From Bactrocera neohumeralis (Eukaryota > Arthropoda > Insecta > Diptera > Tephritidae): a stretch of 64,000 nucleotides of DNA. The notes beneath the pieces were generated by a model that saw only the letters and a program-made list of their open reading frames with translations, made no database searches and was not told the origin of the DNA. The stretch spans positions 50,891,724-50,955,723 of the forward strand of contig NC_065920.1 of the NCBI RefSeq assembly GCF_024586455.1, written 5' to 3'. The position numbers and the translations under genes are program-made. Positions 45,040 through 56,499 of this stretch are shown in pieces (within the stretch, counting starts at the first letter, position 1; each line of letters begins with the position of its first letter).

Positions 45040-46612
45040 TAGGATACGAATTTGTAGTTTGGTGCAAAGCATCGCAGTAGATAGGGGCATCTGTGAACTA
45101 TTTTTTTAAAGGGGCGTAGCTCTGCCTCTAATAGATTTAATGTACATTTATCATAAGCCACTAAAGCTCAAAGCTGCCGGTGTTAAACTTGAATAATGGA
45201 CGAGTTGACGCCCACCTTTAAGTGAAATCCTATAACTCTGGACTTATTCAATCATTTTCAATGAAATCGTCATTCTTATATCCAAAATTCGATGTGATTC
45301 TTTCACTTGACAGCATATAAATCACTCACCAAAGAAGTAATTGGTATATAGCTTGCACGAGTAGTGCTTCTAAAGTAAGCCATCGCTCGTCTAAAAATAG
45401 TCAAAATTGAGCAATAACTTTTCAAGATACTGAATACCAGATGCTGAATATGTACTATACACCAAAGTGTCTATAGCTAAAATATCAGTCAAACTCTGAA
45501 ATATATTATTGAAAAACGGAGATAATCTTTTCATCATAATATTGTCCAAAATGCGTAAAATCGGTCAATTCTTCCATTAGCCCCCACTTAATATGAAGAT
45601 TTTTAAACTTCCAGTTGACTTTATAGTTATCTTAACAAAATTAAGTGAAGGTATAATATCGAATATATTCCGAAAATGTGTGAAATCGGCCTACGAATTG
45701 TTCCAGCTTCCATATACCATATTTTCCATAGATGGGTTATTTTAACATACTTTATTCCGAATATGTCGGTTAGTGTATATTCATAAAATTGTATAACAAT
45801 ATGTTTTTGAATATACTTGAGTAGCCTTCAAAGTTAATATAATCAGTGTAGACTTTCACTTAGCTTCACCAATACTCTATCTTTTGATTTCCAATTTTCA
45901 ATCTAATTTTATACCGTTTATGTTGGTCAAAATTTGTGATATTTTACTTATTTTCGTAAACAAAACTGGATTAAATAATGAGCAGTGGCGTAGCTACAAC
46001 TTCGGGCGCCCGTGGCCAAGGATGTTTTGCCGCCCCCTTTTATCTACCTACCTACAAGTTTCATGAGGTGGTTCGAACAAAAGTGAATTTTTAGAAAATA
46101 TCTTCGATATTAAGTATATAAAATTTAGGAACTAGAAGCCACGCAAATTCTGAAGTTCCAAAATTCTCACAATACGGTTTTTTAGGAAATTGATAGTGAA
46201 TTTACAAGACATCTTATTAAAAGCCATAGAAAAAACCCATTTTCGCCCTATATCTTGTACACTTTCGACACAATTTGCAGCATTTTTTGCCCGAATTGGA
46301 GTTTTTAAATACCATTTTTGCCGCCCCCAAGACACTGCGCCCGGGGCGACGACCCCCTTTGCCCCCCCTAGCTACGCCACTGATAATGAGTATGGTCTTG
46401 GCTGATTTTTGCCTAATATACCCAATATATATTAAATTTATTTCATCACTATTTATGCAGATTATCAGATATGTCTCATTTGCTTAATTACGTTATTACA
46501 AATAGTATGAGTTAGCAATATGAAAATATTTCCCGCTTTTTGACCGTGCAAATTGCGAGAGTATAAAATAATCAGTTACGACAAAACTTAATCATTTTTT
46601 ACTTGTTTGTTG
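45040..46612 (+). repeat. Repeat family A, old copy split by a hAT MITE
   Basis: TTTGGTGCAAAGCATCGCAG, GGGGCGTAGCTCTGCCTC and TCAATCATTTTCAATGAAAT follow the order of 38710-39065. The copy ends GCGAGAGTATAAAATAATC, TTTTTTACTTGTTT at 46612. The divergence is the highest of the A copies. The element at 45983-46382 is inserted in it. Confidence 0.55.
45983..46382. mobile_element. hAT-type MITE with perfect 8-bp target duplication
   Basis: The ends are CAGTGGCGTAGCTA and its exact reverse complement TAGCTACGCCACTG. ATAATGAG flanks both sides (45975-45982 and 46383-46390), a perfect 8-bp duplication diagnostic of hAT transposition. Length is exactly 400 bp. GC-rich terminal zones (GGGCGCCCGTGGCC; GCCCGGGGCGACGACCCC) surround an AT-rich centre. 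No coding frame of note. A full hAT transposase is not present in the window. Confidence 0.92.
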
Positions 46613-48239
46613 TGTTATTTTGCAAATTCCCACCACCGACATAGTAATAGCTACTCGTATACAGTAAAAGTACACGACTATAAGCATTTTGCACGCAGAA
46701 AAAACAGATATTTTCTAGCCTTCATGTATCAAATGCGTCACTAATCGACTAAAAGGCTTTAAGTACTTTTGATTCAAATATTCTCAGCATGGCTGAAACA
46801 GAAGCAAACAAAAAATAAACATCACATCTTCAAAATAATAACAATAAAATGAAAGAAAGTGGATGTGTTAACGCCACGAAATTTCCATAAGCAAGTAAAA
46901 TAGAAACAAAAGTGAAAACAACAGTTAAGCTATATACTCTTATAAATATGTATGGGAAAAATAGCGACTTGTACTTTCATATGAACACGTCTGAGCATGT
47001 AAATAAACATCTATACCGGTAGATAAGCTACAAGCTTTAAATATACATATGCATATATATAGATATATGTATATATAAGAAAACATATTGAACTCATTTA
47101 TTGGACTTTCGGCGGTGAAGCCATATGCTGAGAGTTTGTTTTGGCACGCGCTCGCACTTCTGTTGGCCCGCAACGAGTGAAAAATGAAAGCAAATAAAAT
47201 GTTGCATATTTGAGGGCGCTAGGCACTTGTTGAGGGCATACTTGGAAATGTAACAGCACTGTTTTTACACATATTTGTATTATTATTGCTATATCTATTA
47301 ATGTTGTTTTTGTTTTATTTTTCAGGTATTTGTTTTTGTTCACACATACATACATATGCACTTGCTTATGGCCACATATTTGAATGTTTTTGGTTGCGGC
47401 TTTATTGCTTTTATGTTTACATAAACTGTTTGTTTTCCTTAAATTAGTACTTTTCAAAATGGATTTACGCTTGAGAAGAGCAAAGAAATGAAAATATTTA
47501 TTTCAAAGTACTTACATTTAAAAGGGTTTATGTATTAGACACCATATGGAAAATTTTGTATGGTTTATAGATGGCGCTGCTATCGTAATATATAGTATAT
47601 ATATAATAATCAGATTTACTTTAACAAATAAATTCCTAAGTCTAATAATTGGTTTAAAATAAAGATTTTGATAAAACGATAAGCATTCAAAAAAGTTTGA
47701 TAAGTCAGTAAGACATAGCAATATTGCGCCCTCTTAAGTGGACACTATCTATTTGGTTTCTTAAAGAAAACAAAACAAATAGTTTTTAAATTTTATTGAA
47801 CTTGCGAAAAAATGACGATTTTTTCACAAATTTGATGATTTTTTTGCCAAGTCAGCATTTTTCATACACTTAAAAAAGTGGAATCTGTAACCAGCATGAT
47901 TGTCATGATTTTAAATATATACTCAGACTCTGGCATTCCATTCCTTCTCAATGGAAATCTGCTGAAATAATTTTGTCTTCGAGGCTTGGTAAACATGAGC
48001 ATCTGATCAATTCGTATTCAACGTTTAGCCAACTGGCAGTTATTTCAAAAATATTTGAATCATATTTTTGTTCAGTTCTGCTGAAATAGAAACCACATTT
48101 GTATGTATACCGCATCACCTTCTAAAAGCAACATAGCACAACTGAGCAATGACACAGAGCAGAACGCTTTATAAGTGATGCAATGTGAAATTTTAAATAC
48201 TATTCTGCACTTTCTCTTGATTTCCGCATTGACAATATC
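46613..48239. other. Probable host non-coding DNA
   Basis: AT-rich; an alternating run ATATACATATGCATATATAT lies near 47041. The frame at 47098-47457 (minus) shows no domain. Nothing else recognised. Confidence 0.4.
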
Positions 48240-48735
48240 TGGCACCTGGCAAATTAAAGCCCTTCTGCCGTCTGCTAAAATTATACTTGCGTAATCGGAC
48301 GTTCTACGTCCGCTGTCGAGATGCTAAGTAAAATCTGAAATGTATACGCGCTAGTGTATCTCAATTTAGCTTTCTTAAACTCTTAAACCGGTGCTCAACG
48401 CTATCTACACCGCGGACCTGTCAGTGATCAAGTCTGACTCTGACTCAATTACGGCAATCTATGCGGATGACACTGCACAGCTGGCGTGAAGTGGCAATTC
48501 TACTGCCACAAGTGCACTTACATATATGGTCAGTCAGCTCGTAACAAGCGCAAGCGCAAAATATCTTAAACTTACAATTGATAAGAGGCGTATATGGAGT
48601 GGCCGCAGGAAAATCAAGAGAACCCAACCCAATTTAAGGTTTGATTAGTTCTACAGGCTCCTAAGGTCAAGCTGCCACCTCAGTCTAAAGCACAAGCTGC
48701 TTTGCCGGGTTTTCCAATAGGGATGATATAATTTC
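48240..48735 (+). pseudogene. Jockey-like RT relic
   Basis: Across frames: KALLPSAKIILA, then YTADLSVIKSDSDSITAIYA and ADDTAQLA (catalytic YADD at about 48455-48466), YLKLTIDKRRIWSGRRKIK and HLSLKHKLLCRVFQ. These are the RT palm, the LGxxLDxxLxWxxHI motif and the following thumb region of jockey-clade LINEs. Stops and frameshifts throughout. Confidence 0.75.
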
Positions 48736-48836
48736 TAAGTGTCATTTCGGCTATTTTTAATATGCCATGATCTATAATTTTATTTTCATTGTATTCAGTA
48801 ATGTTTACAATTTCATTATAGAAAGATACTATATAT

Positions 48837-50020
48837 GGGCCATTCCATCAATTGGCGACATGGTTTTGTACCCGTGGTTCTCCGATTTTGACGAAACTTT
48901 AGAATATCATAATATAGACCAAAATAAGAATATCTGTAAACTTTTTAGTGGTCAAATTTGCTCCATTGTTTTTTGGCGCGCAATTCAAATTGAGATCAAA
49001 CAAAAAAATGACAATTTCTTTTATTTTTTAACGACCTCAAAATTGAGTGAAAAAAATTTTGCAGTTATCCAGTTTCATGTAAAAAAATCTCAGCTTTCTG
49101 ATAAAAATATAAAACCCAAATAAATTTTCAAAATCCAAAAAAATTTTTTTTCCAATATCCAGTTTTTTGTGCTTTTCCACCAACTTTTTTTTTCAAAAAC
49201 TTTCCCATTCGATTCCTCGTTAATTTTTACATAAGAATAAGCGTTCAAATTTATGGGACTCTGATCCCATGAACAAAAAAAAATGCAAAGTTGTCGCTAT
49301 ACGGCGCAGTCTGTTCGCTTAGAAGGTTGTGTGAAGGAGGTAAATATGTACATAAATTGTATTCTTTGACTTGAATTAATGAAGAAATCAGTGTCTTCAT
49401 TCATAAAAATATGCGCCGTATATTGACAACTTTGCATTTTTATTGCTGTTCATGGGATCAGAGTCCCATACTTTTGAACGCTTATTCTTATGTAAAAATT
49501 AACGAGGAATCGAATGGGAAAGTCAATTTTGAAAAAAAGTTGGTGGAAAAGCACAAAAAATGGGATTTTTGGAAAAAAGTTGTTTTTTTTTGGATTTTGA
49601 GCGACAACTTTGAATTTTTTTTGCTGTTCATGGGATCAGAGTCCCACCAATTTTGAAAAAAAAGTTGGTGGAAAAGCACAAAAAATGGGATTTTGGAAAA
49701 AAAATGTTTTTTGTTTGGATTTTGAAAATTTTTTGGATTTTGAAAATATTTTTATCAGAAAGCTGAGATTTTTTTACATAAAATTGGATAACTGCGAAAT
49801 TTTTTTCACTCAATTTTGAGGTCGTTAAAAAATAAAAGAAATTGTCATTTTTTTGTTTGATCTCAATTTGAATTGCGCGCCAAAAAACAATGGAGCAAAT
49901 TTGACCACTAAAAAGTTTACAGATATTCTTATTTTGGTCTATATTATGATATTCTAAAGTTTCGTCAAAATCGGAGAACCACGGGTACAAAACCATGTCG
50001 CCAATTGATGGAATGGCCCA
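48837..50020. mobile_element. Foldback element with arms of several hundred bp
   Basis: Starts GGGCCATTCCATCAATTGGC and ends with its exact reverse complement. The outer arms (48837-49130 and 49728-50020) and further inner blocks (49150-49300 against 49412-49560, including TGGGACTCTGATCCCATGAA) are inverted copies with only scattered differences. The centre (about 49305-49410) is short. In the right arm a roughly 130-bp block containing GGGATCAGAGTCCCA...TTGGTGGAAAAGCACAAAAA is present twice. ATAT flanks both ends, possibly a short target duplication. It contains no transposase. Confidence 0.88.
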
Positions 50021-50455
50021 TATGCAAGAACAACGTTTACAAATTATTAAACTTTATTATCAAAATAGTCGTTCTGGTTAAGCTGGTGACACTGTTACTG
50101 TCAATGGAGAACCATGTAGATAAATGATAACCAACATCTTATGACCGCAATTGGAAGAAGTTGATCTTGATCTTGGTTCCAACAAGACGGGCTACGCGCT
50201 ACACAGCACGTAGAACAATCGAGTTTTTGCGAAAAAAGTTTTGATATTCGATTATTACAAGAAAAGGTGACATAGACTAACCTTCAAGAAGTTGTAATTT
50301 AGCACCATATTTGTGGAATGATTTGAATTCTTTGTTCTATAGCAATAAACCAGACTCTCTTCAAGCTTTAGAAGTCAATATTGAATGTGCTATTCGCGAC
50401 ATACGACTTGAGTTCGTTCCTGAAAAAGAGGTGTGGAGGCCATTTGATGATGTTA
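50021..50455 (+). pseudogene. IS630/Tc1-mariner-superfamily transposase relic
   Basis: MQEQRLQIIKLYYQNSRSG starts directly at the foldback junction, followed by VTVNGEPCR, then FQQDG (second Asp retained, about 50183). One missing G in the following G-run shifts the frame into ATRYTARRTIEFLRKKF. Then ITRKGDIDXPSRSCNLAPYL and SLFYSNKPDSLQALEVNIEC complete the C-terminal half. The first Asp and the HTH core are deleted. It ends at the mariner insertion site. Confidence 0.75.
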
Positions 50456-50460
50456 TATTA

Positions 50461-51752
50461 CGGAGGCTGCTATATATATTTCTGGCCTAGGCAACACTAA
50501 GTGTTGCCAGGTGAAATCTGACATTTCTATTGGAAAGTTTGACATTTTTTAGCATAACATCACTCAGAACGTTTTGTCATTTAATCGTGAATTGTTTTAT
50601 TTATAGGGAATTAAAAAATTCATCTCAGCCAAAAAATGCAATTAACTCGTGAACATCATTTTTCGATCATTTCTCACAATTTTCGACGTGGATTATCACG
50701 ACATCAGTGCATCGATGAACTAAAATCTTTGTATGGCTATGAAGCACCATCCTATAGCACTGTGAAAAACTGGTACAACGAATTCAATCGTGGCCGATGC
50801 TCGCTCAAAGACGAATTCCGTGAAGGTCGTCCAAAACAGCCGTTGTGCCAGAAAACATCGATGCCGTACGTGAACTGATAATGCAAGACCGTCATGTAAC
50901 ATACCTTCAGATAGAGGCATGCCTATGCATTTCTCCCACCAGCATACATTCGATATTGCATGAGCACCTGGCCGTAAAAAAGGTTTGTTCTCGTTGGATC
51001 CCGCACAATTTGACAATCGCTCAAAAAAGGCTCGTGTGGATTGGTGTAAAGAAATGCTGAAAAAATACGATCGCGGTGCTTCAAAAGACGTTTATAAGAT
51101 CGTCACAGGTGACGAATCATGGATCTATGCGTATGAGCCCGAAACAAAACAACAATCGACCGTGTGGGTCTTCCAAGACGAGCCAAATCCAACGAAAGTT
51201 GTTCGTGGAAGAAGCACTTCGAAGCAAATGGTCACCTGTTTCTTCGGCAAAACTGGTCATGTGGCGACTGTTCCGCTTGAGCAACGTAGGACGGTCAATT
51301 CTGAGTGGTACACTACCATTTGTTTGCCTGAAGTCTTCGGAGAAATTCGAAAAACGAACAAGAGAAGACGAATCATTGTGCACCATGACAATGCGAGCTC
51401 TCATACATCGCCTCAAAGCAGCGCCTTTTTGACCGGCCAAAACGTCGAATTGATGGGTCAACCGCCGGACAGCCCTGACTTGGCACCCAATGACTACTTT
51501 TTATTCCCACACAACAAGAAAATAATGCGTGGTCAACGATTTTCGTCGCCAGAAGATGCTGTTGAAGCATTCAAAAACCATGTTTTGGAGGTGTCTCAAT
51601 CGGAGTGGAAAAAGTGCTTCGAAAATTGGTTTGAGCGCATGCAGAAGTGTATAAATCTTGATGGAGAATATTTTGAAAAACAATAAAACCATTTTCGTTG
51701 ATAAATATTCCTATTTTCATTATTAGGCCAGAAATATATATAGCAGCCCTCG
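50461..51752 (+). mobile_element. Near-complete mariner element
   Basis: Left TIR CGGAGGCTGCTATATATATT then TCTGGCCTA; the reverse complement of the right end reads CGAGGGCTGCTATATATATT then TCTGGCCTA, two differences in 29. TA flanks both ends (50459-50460, 51753-51754). At 1292 bp it has the usual full length of an autonomous mariner and is the best-preserved DNA transposon in the window. Confidence 0.95.
50636..51686 (+). pseudogene. Mariner transposase (DD34D), two one-base frame breaks
   Basis: The protein cuts and joins the element at its TIRs. It begins MQLTREHHFSIISHNFRRG with the first HTH and VKNWYNEFNRG. The second HTH is YLQIEACLCISPTSIHSILH. The catalytic motifs are VTGDESW (Asp codon 51111), HHDNASSH (51387) and LAPNDYF (51492), the last two 34 residues apart. 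The C-terminus ends LDGEYFEKQ. The frame breaks at 50833-50836 (four A where five fit) and at 51023-51028 (six A where seven fit). No stop codons occur otherwise, and all three Asp are kept. Whether the breaks are real or homopolymer errors decides if this is a functional gene of about 350 residues. Confidence 0.9.
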
Positions 51753-54329
51753 TAAGGACTTAATTGTATCGATTGTACTTCACATTAAATAAAAACCATT
51801 TGAATTTGCTTAATAATTAGTGTGCTTTTTTTTAAGAAATCATATCATTCTCATACCGAGCTTGTCATATGGAATTCGTATCTGAGGCAGCTCTGTTGTT
51901 TAAATTTTCAAAATCATTCAAGCCTTTCAAAATAAAATTCGTTGCACTCTGGTGTATGCTCCTTTTTTGTCCCTGAAACGACGTCCTTTATCAAAGCCTA
52001 ACAGTGCCTGCTGTAAAAGAAATTGCAGCACAATTTAATTTAATTTAACCGCGAGTTTAGGAAAAACCGTAAAAGTAAAAGGTCACAAACCCAATGAACT
52101 GTTTAATAAGAAAACCAGCTAAATATAGATTTAATTACGTTATAGATCAAAAATAATAATGCTGCAATAAAATTTTATAACATGAATATGCTTAGAAAAG
52201 TACATTTTATGTTTCACCGCAATATTAATAACACCAATCATTAATAAGCCAAAAGTATGGCTATACGGCGAGTCAATTGAATATTACCGATTCAATAAGC
52301 TGCTGAAATCAAATACACTACACCACTAAATAGCACATAAAGCATGTAATGGTAATTCTAACAGTCAATTAATGAAGTAATTATAGCAGGGATGAGTAAA
52401 TTAATCGAACTGCTGCCAAAGGCGAGCTACTGTGACGAGTTCAAGCAGAAGTGAAAGCGAAAGCCTTCAGCTGCTCCACTTTTGCTGCAGCAAAGTTTGC
52501 CTATAAATCAAATACTTGACAAACTTTTTAATAAAATTAATTTATGATTAATTTATGCGCAATCCACAACTTCTTAATATATATGAATGCATTCTTTGAT
52601 GAATACCGCTGACGTGCTGCCTTCTTATCATAAATTATATTCAATTAATGCCTGTCATAAGCTTTTTTCAGCTCTGAGCTTACATACGGATAAATATACA
52701 TAACTGTTTCATAAGCGCATAACCTTCGTGATTAATATTGGCTAAATAGTGTGGCTTATATGCGTGTACGTGAAACTTGCCCGCCAAAAAATGTGTACAC
52801 ACTCTTCACTAAGCATTCGCCATGGCGTATACTTGACATTAATTTTTGACACAACGCAAGATAACGCACACACATACTTAAGTATTTAAGCTTTGGAGCG
52901 CATATAAATATATTTATATATGTAGTGATAAATCACACTGTAGTCCTACATATATAGACGTCAACTTCCTTCCTCTCTTCACTTGTGTGCTAAGTTGGCA
53001 ACAGATTTTCACATTGGTTCCCTCAAAGTCCCCTCTTTACTATTTGCATTTGTGCGTGCTTTGCGTCTGCTAAATCGCTTTATTGGCCATTAAGCTCTTA
53101 CTAAGTGGTTTGATTTCATTTCTCCACCATTGCGTCAAGTTTCAAGTCTTCTACGAACGCTAAAAACGCTTCTGCCCGCAAAAAGTTATCGCCTCCAATG
53201 CCGCAGTGACGTTTTGTGACAATATGTTTTAAGTGTGCGTGATTTATATTTAAGCTGCTGTAAGTGCGACTTAATTCTGTGGGCAGACAAGTGTTTTTAT
53301 GCTGCTCTCACCCCCCACACTCTCTATCTCTATGTCTGCTTCTTACCAATCTTTTTATTTCATATATTCGTTCGGTCTGTGGTAATGTCACTTTCTGTCT
53401 TGCCGCCATAATTGTCTTTTCGATTGAGTCAAAATCTATGATTTAATTGACAGAAAGTTTACGACAACGACCTTAAAGACCACAAATGGGTAGTGTTGTA
53501 AAATTTTAATGAAGTTTTCAAAGTTTGTATGTATTGCTGATGTTGTTGTAATTAAGTTTGCATTTAAGGAAATTGAATATTTGGTTTTGTACGGTTCGAA
53601 TTGGTAATTATACATTTTGGTATTCAATTGGATAATTGAAATTAAGTTACAGTGTGCAACAGAATATATGTTCATATTTAAATGGGTTACAAAATTCGAA
53701 TAATTTATCTCGCTCTCCTATAGGGTCCAAATTTTTATGTGTATTAATTTTCCATCTCAAATTTTCACTTTAGAGTACATAAATCAAACACCGATCAAGT
53801 TATTGGAATAAAAATTTGCATAAATATTGTATTTAAGATATGCCAGCTCACGTCTTAAACTTCGGACTATAACTTTCAAAGCCCCCAAGGTAGCAATTAT
53901 GTGGACTTCAGGGCCTATGGCTGATTTATTACCTAAAATATCGTTCGATCTACCGGATGTATTTTTAGTATCCATAGAGAATGTTTTCTCAATAGCAATA
54001 TGCTCTTGCGTCAAAACTGTGCTTAATACATCTTCTAGTTTCTATATACCTATTAATTTCGAACTTCCGGGTTGATTTACTTATACCGCGTGCACCGGTC
54101 GATATGATAGTTATCTTACTATAATTCAGAACGAATCTCTTTTAATAACAGTGTATTTATTACGCCGGAGAATGGAGTCATATTTAGAAGTTCACGCAAG
54201 TAAGGAAAGTTTTCTGATCGACATTCACTTGGGAGTGGTCAGAAACGATTCGTTTACATATGGCTGAAGCAGATCACGACTACCGCTCGTAGACCAAGTG
54301 CCCTCTGTGTAGCCAAAGAACATCCGTTT
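51753..54329. other. Probable host non-coding DNA
   Basis: Long stretch with no recognisable domain. The minus-strand frame at 53784-54014 shows no domain and the surrounding sequence resembles decayed repeat. 52900-53450 is less AT-rich than most of the window. Confidence 0.4.
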
Positions 54330-55770
54330 GAAGGCGAGCTAAAGTAAGAAGGCGAAACATCCCTCGCCAGGGTTGTGCGCTGGATTTGGAACCCACCAGG
54401 TAAAAAAAGCCCGCAGTGAAAAAGTACAAACAGCCTCGGATGACCGACGCCCCCTTTTGATGACGACCATGGCAAACGCACTAGTATAACGATTTAAGGG
54501 CATGCACCTGCAATGTCCGGTCCCTTAATTAAGAAAGTGCCGCTGCCCACCACATCAACCACCTCGTTTGAGTGAAGGCTGACATCACCATCGTCCAAGA
54601 AATGCGATGGACAGGACAAGAACTGAGGCAAGTAAGGCGTTGTGGCATTTATTACAGTAGCCATGTAAAGGAGCTCAAATTTGGTATGGGATTTGTGGTG
54701 GGAGAGAAATTCCGTCGCCGAGTCATTCACCCCGATGGATGAACGTCTAGCCACAATCCGCAAAAAGCGAAGCCTTTAATATATCGCTGATTTGCGCCCA
54801 CGCCCCGGCGGAAGAGCAGGACTATGTGACCAAAGATGCCTTCTATGAGCGCTTGGAGCGCACTTATGAGTGCTGCCCCGCCATGATGTCAAAATCGTGC
54901 TTAGCTTTAACGCCAGGGTTGGCAAGGAAGGTATCTTTGGCACAACAGTCGGTAAATTCCACAAAGAAACATGTCCAAATGGGTTGAGGCGTGTGAGTGT
55001 GTGAGTATGAAGAGCTTGACAAGCTGACCGAAAGGATTACTGCTCGAAAATTCTACGAAAAGATGCGGCGACTAGCAGAAGGTTTCAAGACTGGAGATAA
55101 ACTCTTGTAGAACCCCCAATGGTGATATATTAACCGATGCCCACAGCATACTAAAATTATGGAGGAAAAACTTCTCCAATCTGCTGAATGAAAGCATAAC
55201 GCCAGGAGAAGGCGAGCCCGATTCCCCAATCGATTACGATGGAGCAGACGTTTCATTGCCCGACCATGAAGAAGTTCGAATAACAATTACCCGTCTGAAG
55301 AACAACAAAGCAGCGGGGGCCGATGGATTACCGGCCGAGATATTCAAACAGGGCGGCGAAGAACTGATAAGGAGCATGCATCCGCTTTTTTGTAAAATAT
55401 GGTCGGACGAAAACATGCCCAACGATTGGAATTTAAGTGTGATCTGCCTAATCCACAAAAAGGGAGACCTCTACCGTATAAAAACCAGCGCCAAAACTGG
55501 AAAAGACCTGTGAAAACAGATTCGACACACACCACCTCTTCGCCGATTTCAAAGCTGCTTTTGGCAGCACGAAATGGAGCTGCCTTTATGCCGCGATGTC
55601 TAAATTTGGTCTCCTCGCAAAACTAATACGTCTTTGTAAACTGACGTTGAGCAATACCAAAAGCTCCGTCAGAATCGGAAACGACCTCTCCGAGCCGTTC
55701 GATACAAAACGAGGTTTCAGACAAGAAAACTCCCTATCGTGCGACTTCTTCAGTCTTAACTTAAATCTCT
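54330..55770 (+). pseudogene. RTE-like LINE copy 3, endonuclease and RT pieces
   Basis: This is the only copy with an APE-type endonuclease. It has a CNVRSL-like start (about 54510), EMRWTGQELRQVRRCGIYYS, FGMGFVVGEKFRRRV, DERLATIRKK, TKDAFYERLERTYE (about 54820-54865) and VKIVLSFNARVGKEGIFGTT (about 54890-54950; the usual GDFNARVG has lost its Asp). A deletion of the endonuclease C-terminus and linker then joins to MRRLAEGFKTG at about 55062. RT pieces follow: NNKAAGADGLPAEIFKQGGE, LIHKKGDL, FDTKRGFRQENSLSCDFF. The block between KKGD and the FxxDFKAAF region is deleted, and YADD is absent because the copy ends at about 55770. Many frame breaks. Confidence 0.8.
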
Positions 55771-55789
55771 TAAAGAAGATGTTTATTTG

Positions 55790-55855
55790 TCAGTGCCGCC
55801 ATTAACATATAGCTGTCATACATACTGAACGATCATAATTAAATTCTTGCCTTGG
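55790..55855 (-). repeat. Repeat family B fragment
   Basis: CATATAGCTGTCATACATAC and TGAACGATCATAATTAAATT correspond to the reverse-strand B core. Very short. Confidence 0.5.
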
Positions 55856-55904
55856 AAACTTCTTTGTTTGTGTAGGATATTCTAACGAAGACGAAATAAA
55901 CCGG

Positions 55905-56045
55905 TAGCACGGATGAGACAGTGATAAGCATATACACGAGTGATTCCAAACTAGGTAACTAGAATGCCCAGATTAGGCTTCCGTCTACCAGACTACTGCA
56001 GTGCCTTCCAAGCGGAGATCACAGCCTTTAAAGAAAGACTAATAA
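55905..56045 (+). pseudogene. LINE RNase H scrap
   Basis: The frames give ISIYTSDSKLGN and IRLPSTRLL.., and one base shifted GFRLPDYCSAFQAEITAFKE. These match the start of LINE RNase H (YTDGSK ... LPxxCSVFQAEIxAI). Only the first third of the domain is present. Confidence 0.6.
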
Positions 56046-56400
56046 AGTTTATTGTTCTAATAATGAATATACAAACAACTAGGAATATATGTATTTATAG
56101 TTATATACAGATAGCCAAACAGCTTTGAAATCACTAAAGTCTCCTAAGACTTCGTCAAAGTTAGTCAAATAATGTCTTGATCTCTTAGTGGAACTAAAAT
56201 TCCATTTCACAATAAACCTACAATCGTTTTCAAGGTAGAGGTATATACGTAGTAACTGTGAAGCAGATGAAGAAGCCAAAACACTATCCTACAATTAGAC
56301 ACCAGAAAAGAGAGAATTTATTTGCCTCAGGGTATTTGTAGATATATAATTGAAAACCATCTTATAAATATAGCTGAGCCTCGGTGGAGTTAATCCCTCA

Positions 56401-56464
56401 CTTGCTTAACAAGCAGGTAAACGTGACATGAATGGTATATGGACCCCTGACTTGCTTAACAAGC
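56401..56464. repeat. Two-copy direct repeat with palindromic core
   Basis: CTTGCTTAACAAGC occurs at 56401-56414 and 56451-56464, exactly 50 bp apart, within longer similar blocks (CCCTcACTTGC...AGGTAAA / CCCTgACTTGC...TGGTAAA). The core GCTTAACAAGC is a near-perfect palindrome. Function unknown. Confidence 0.7.
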
Positions 56465-56499
56465 TGGTAAATCCACAGTATATCTAACCGATCTAGTTG

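Noticed and set aside
47510..47760. Segment beginning ATGGCGCTGCTATCG and ending TTGCGCCCTC as a possible MITE
   Set aside because: The GGCGC...GCGCC symmetry is only a few bases long and no target duplication or second copy was found in the window.
48767..49996. Mirrored 118- and 122-codon frames as possible genes
   Set aside because: They are the two arms of the foldback element, so similarity comes from the inverted repeat; the left frame even starts outside the element. No domain or start context supports translation.
53784..54014. Minus-strand 76-codon frame with protein-like composition
   Set aside because: No recognisable domain; surrounding sequence resembles decayed dispersed repeat and the length is within chance expectation.
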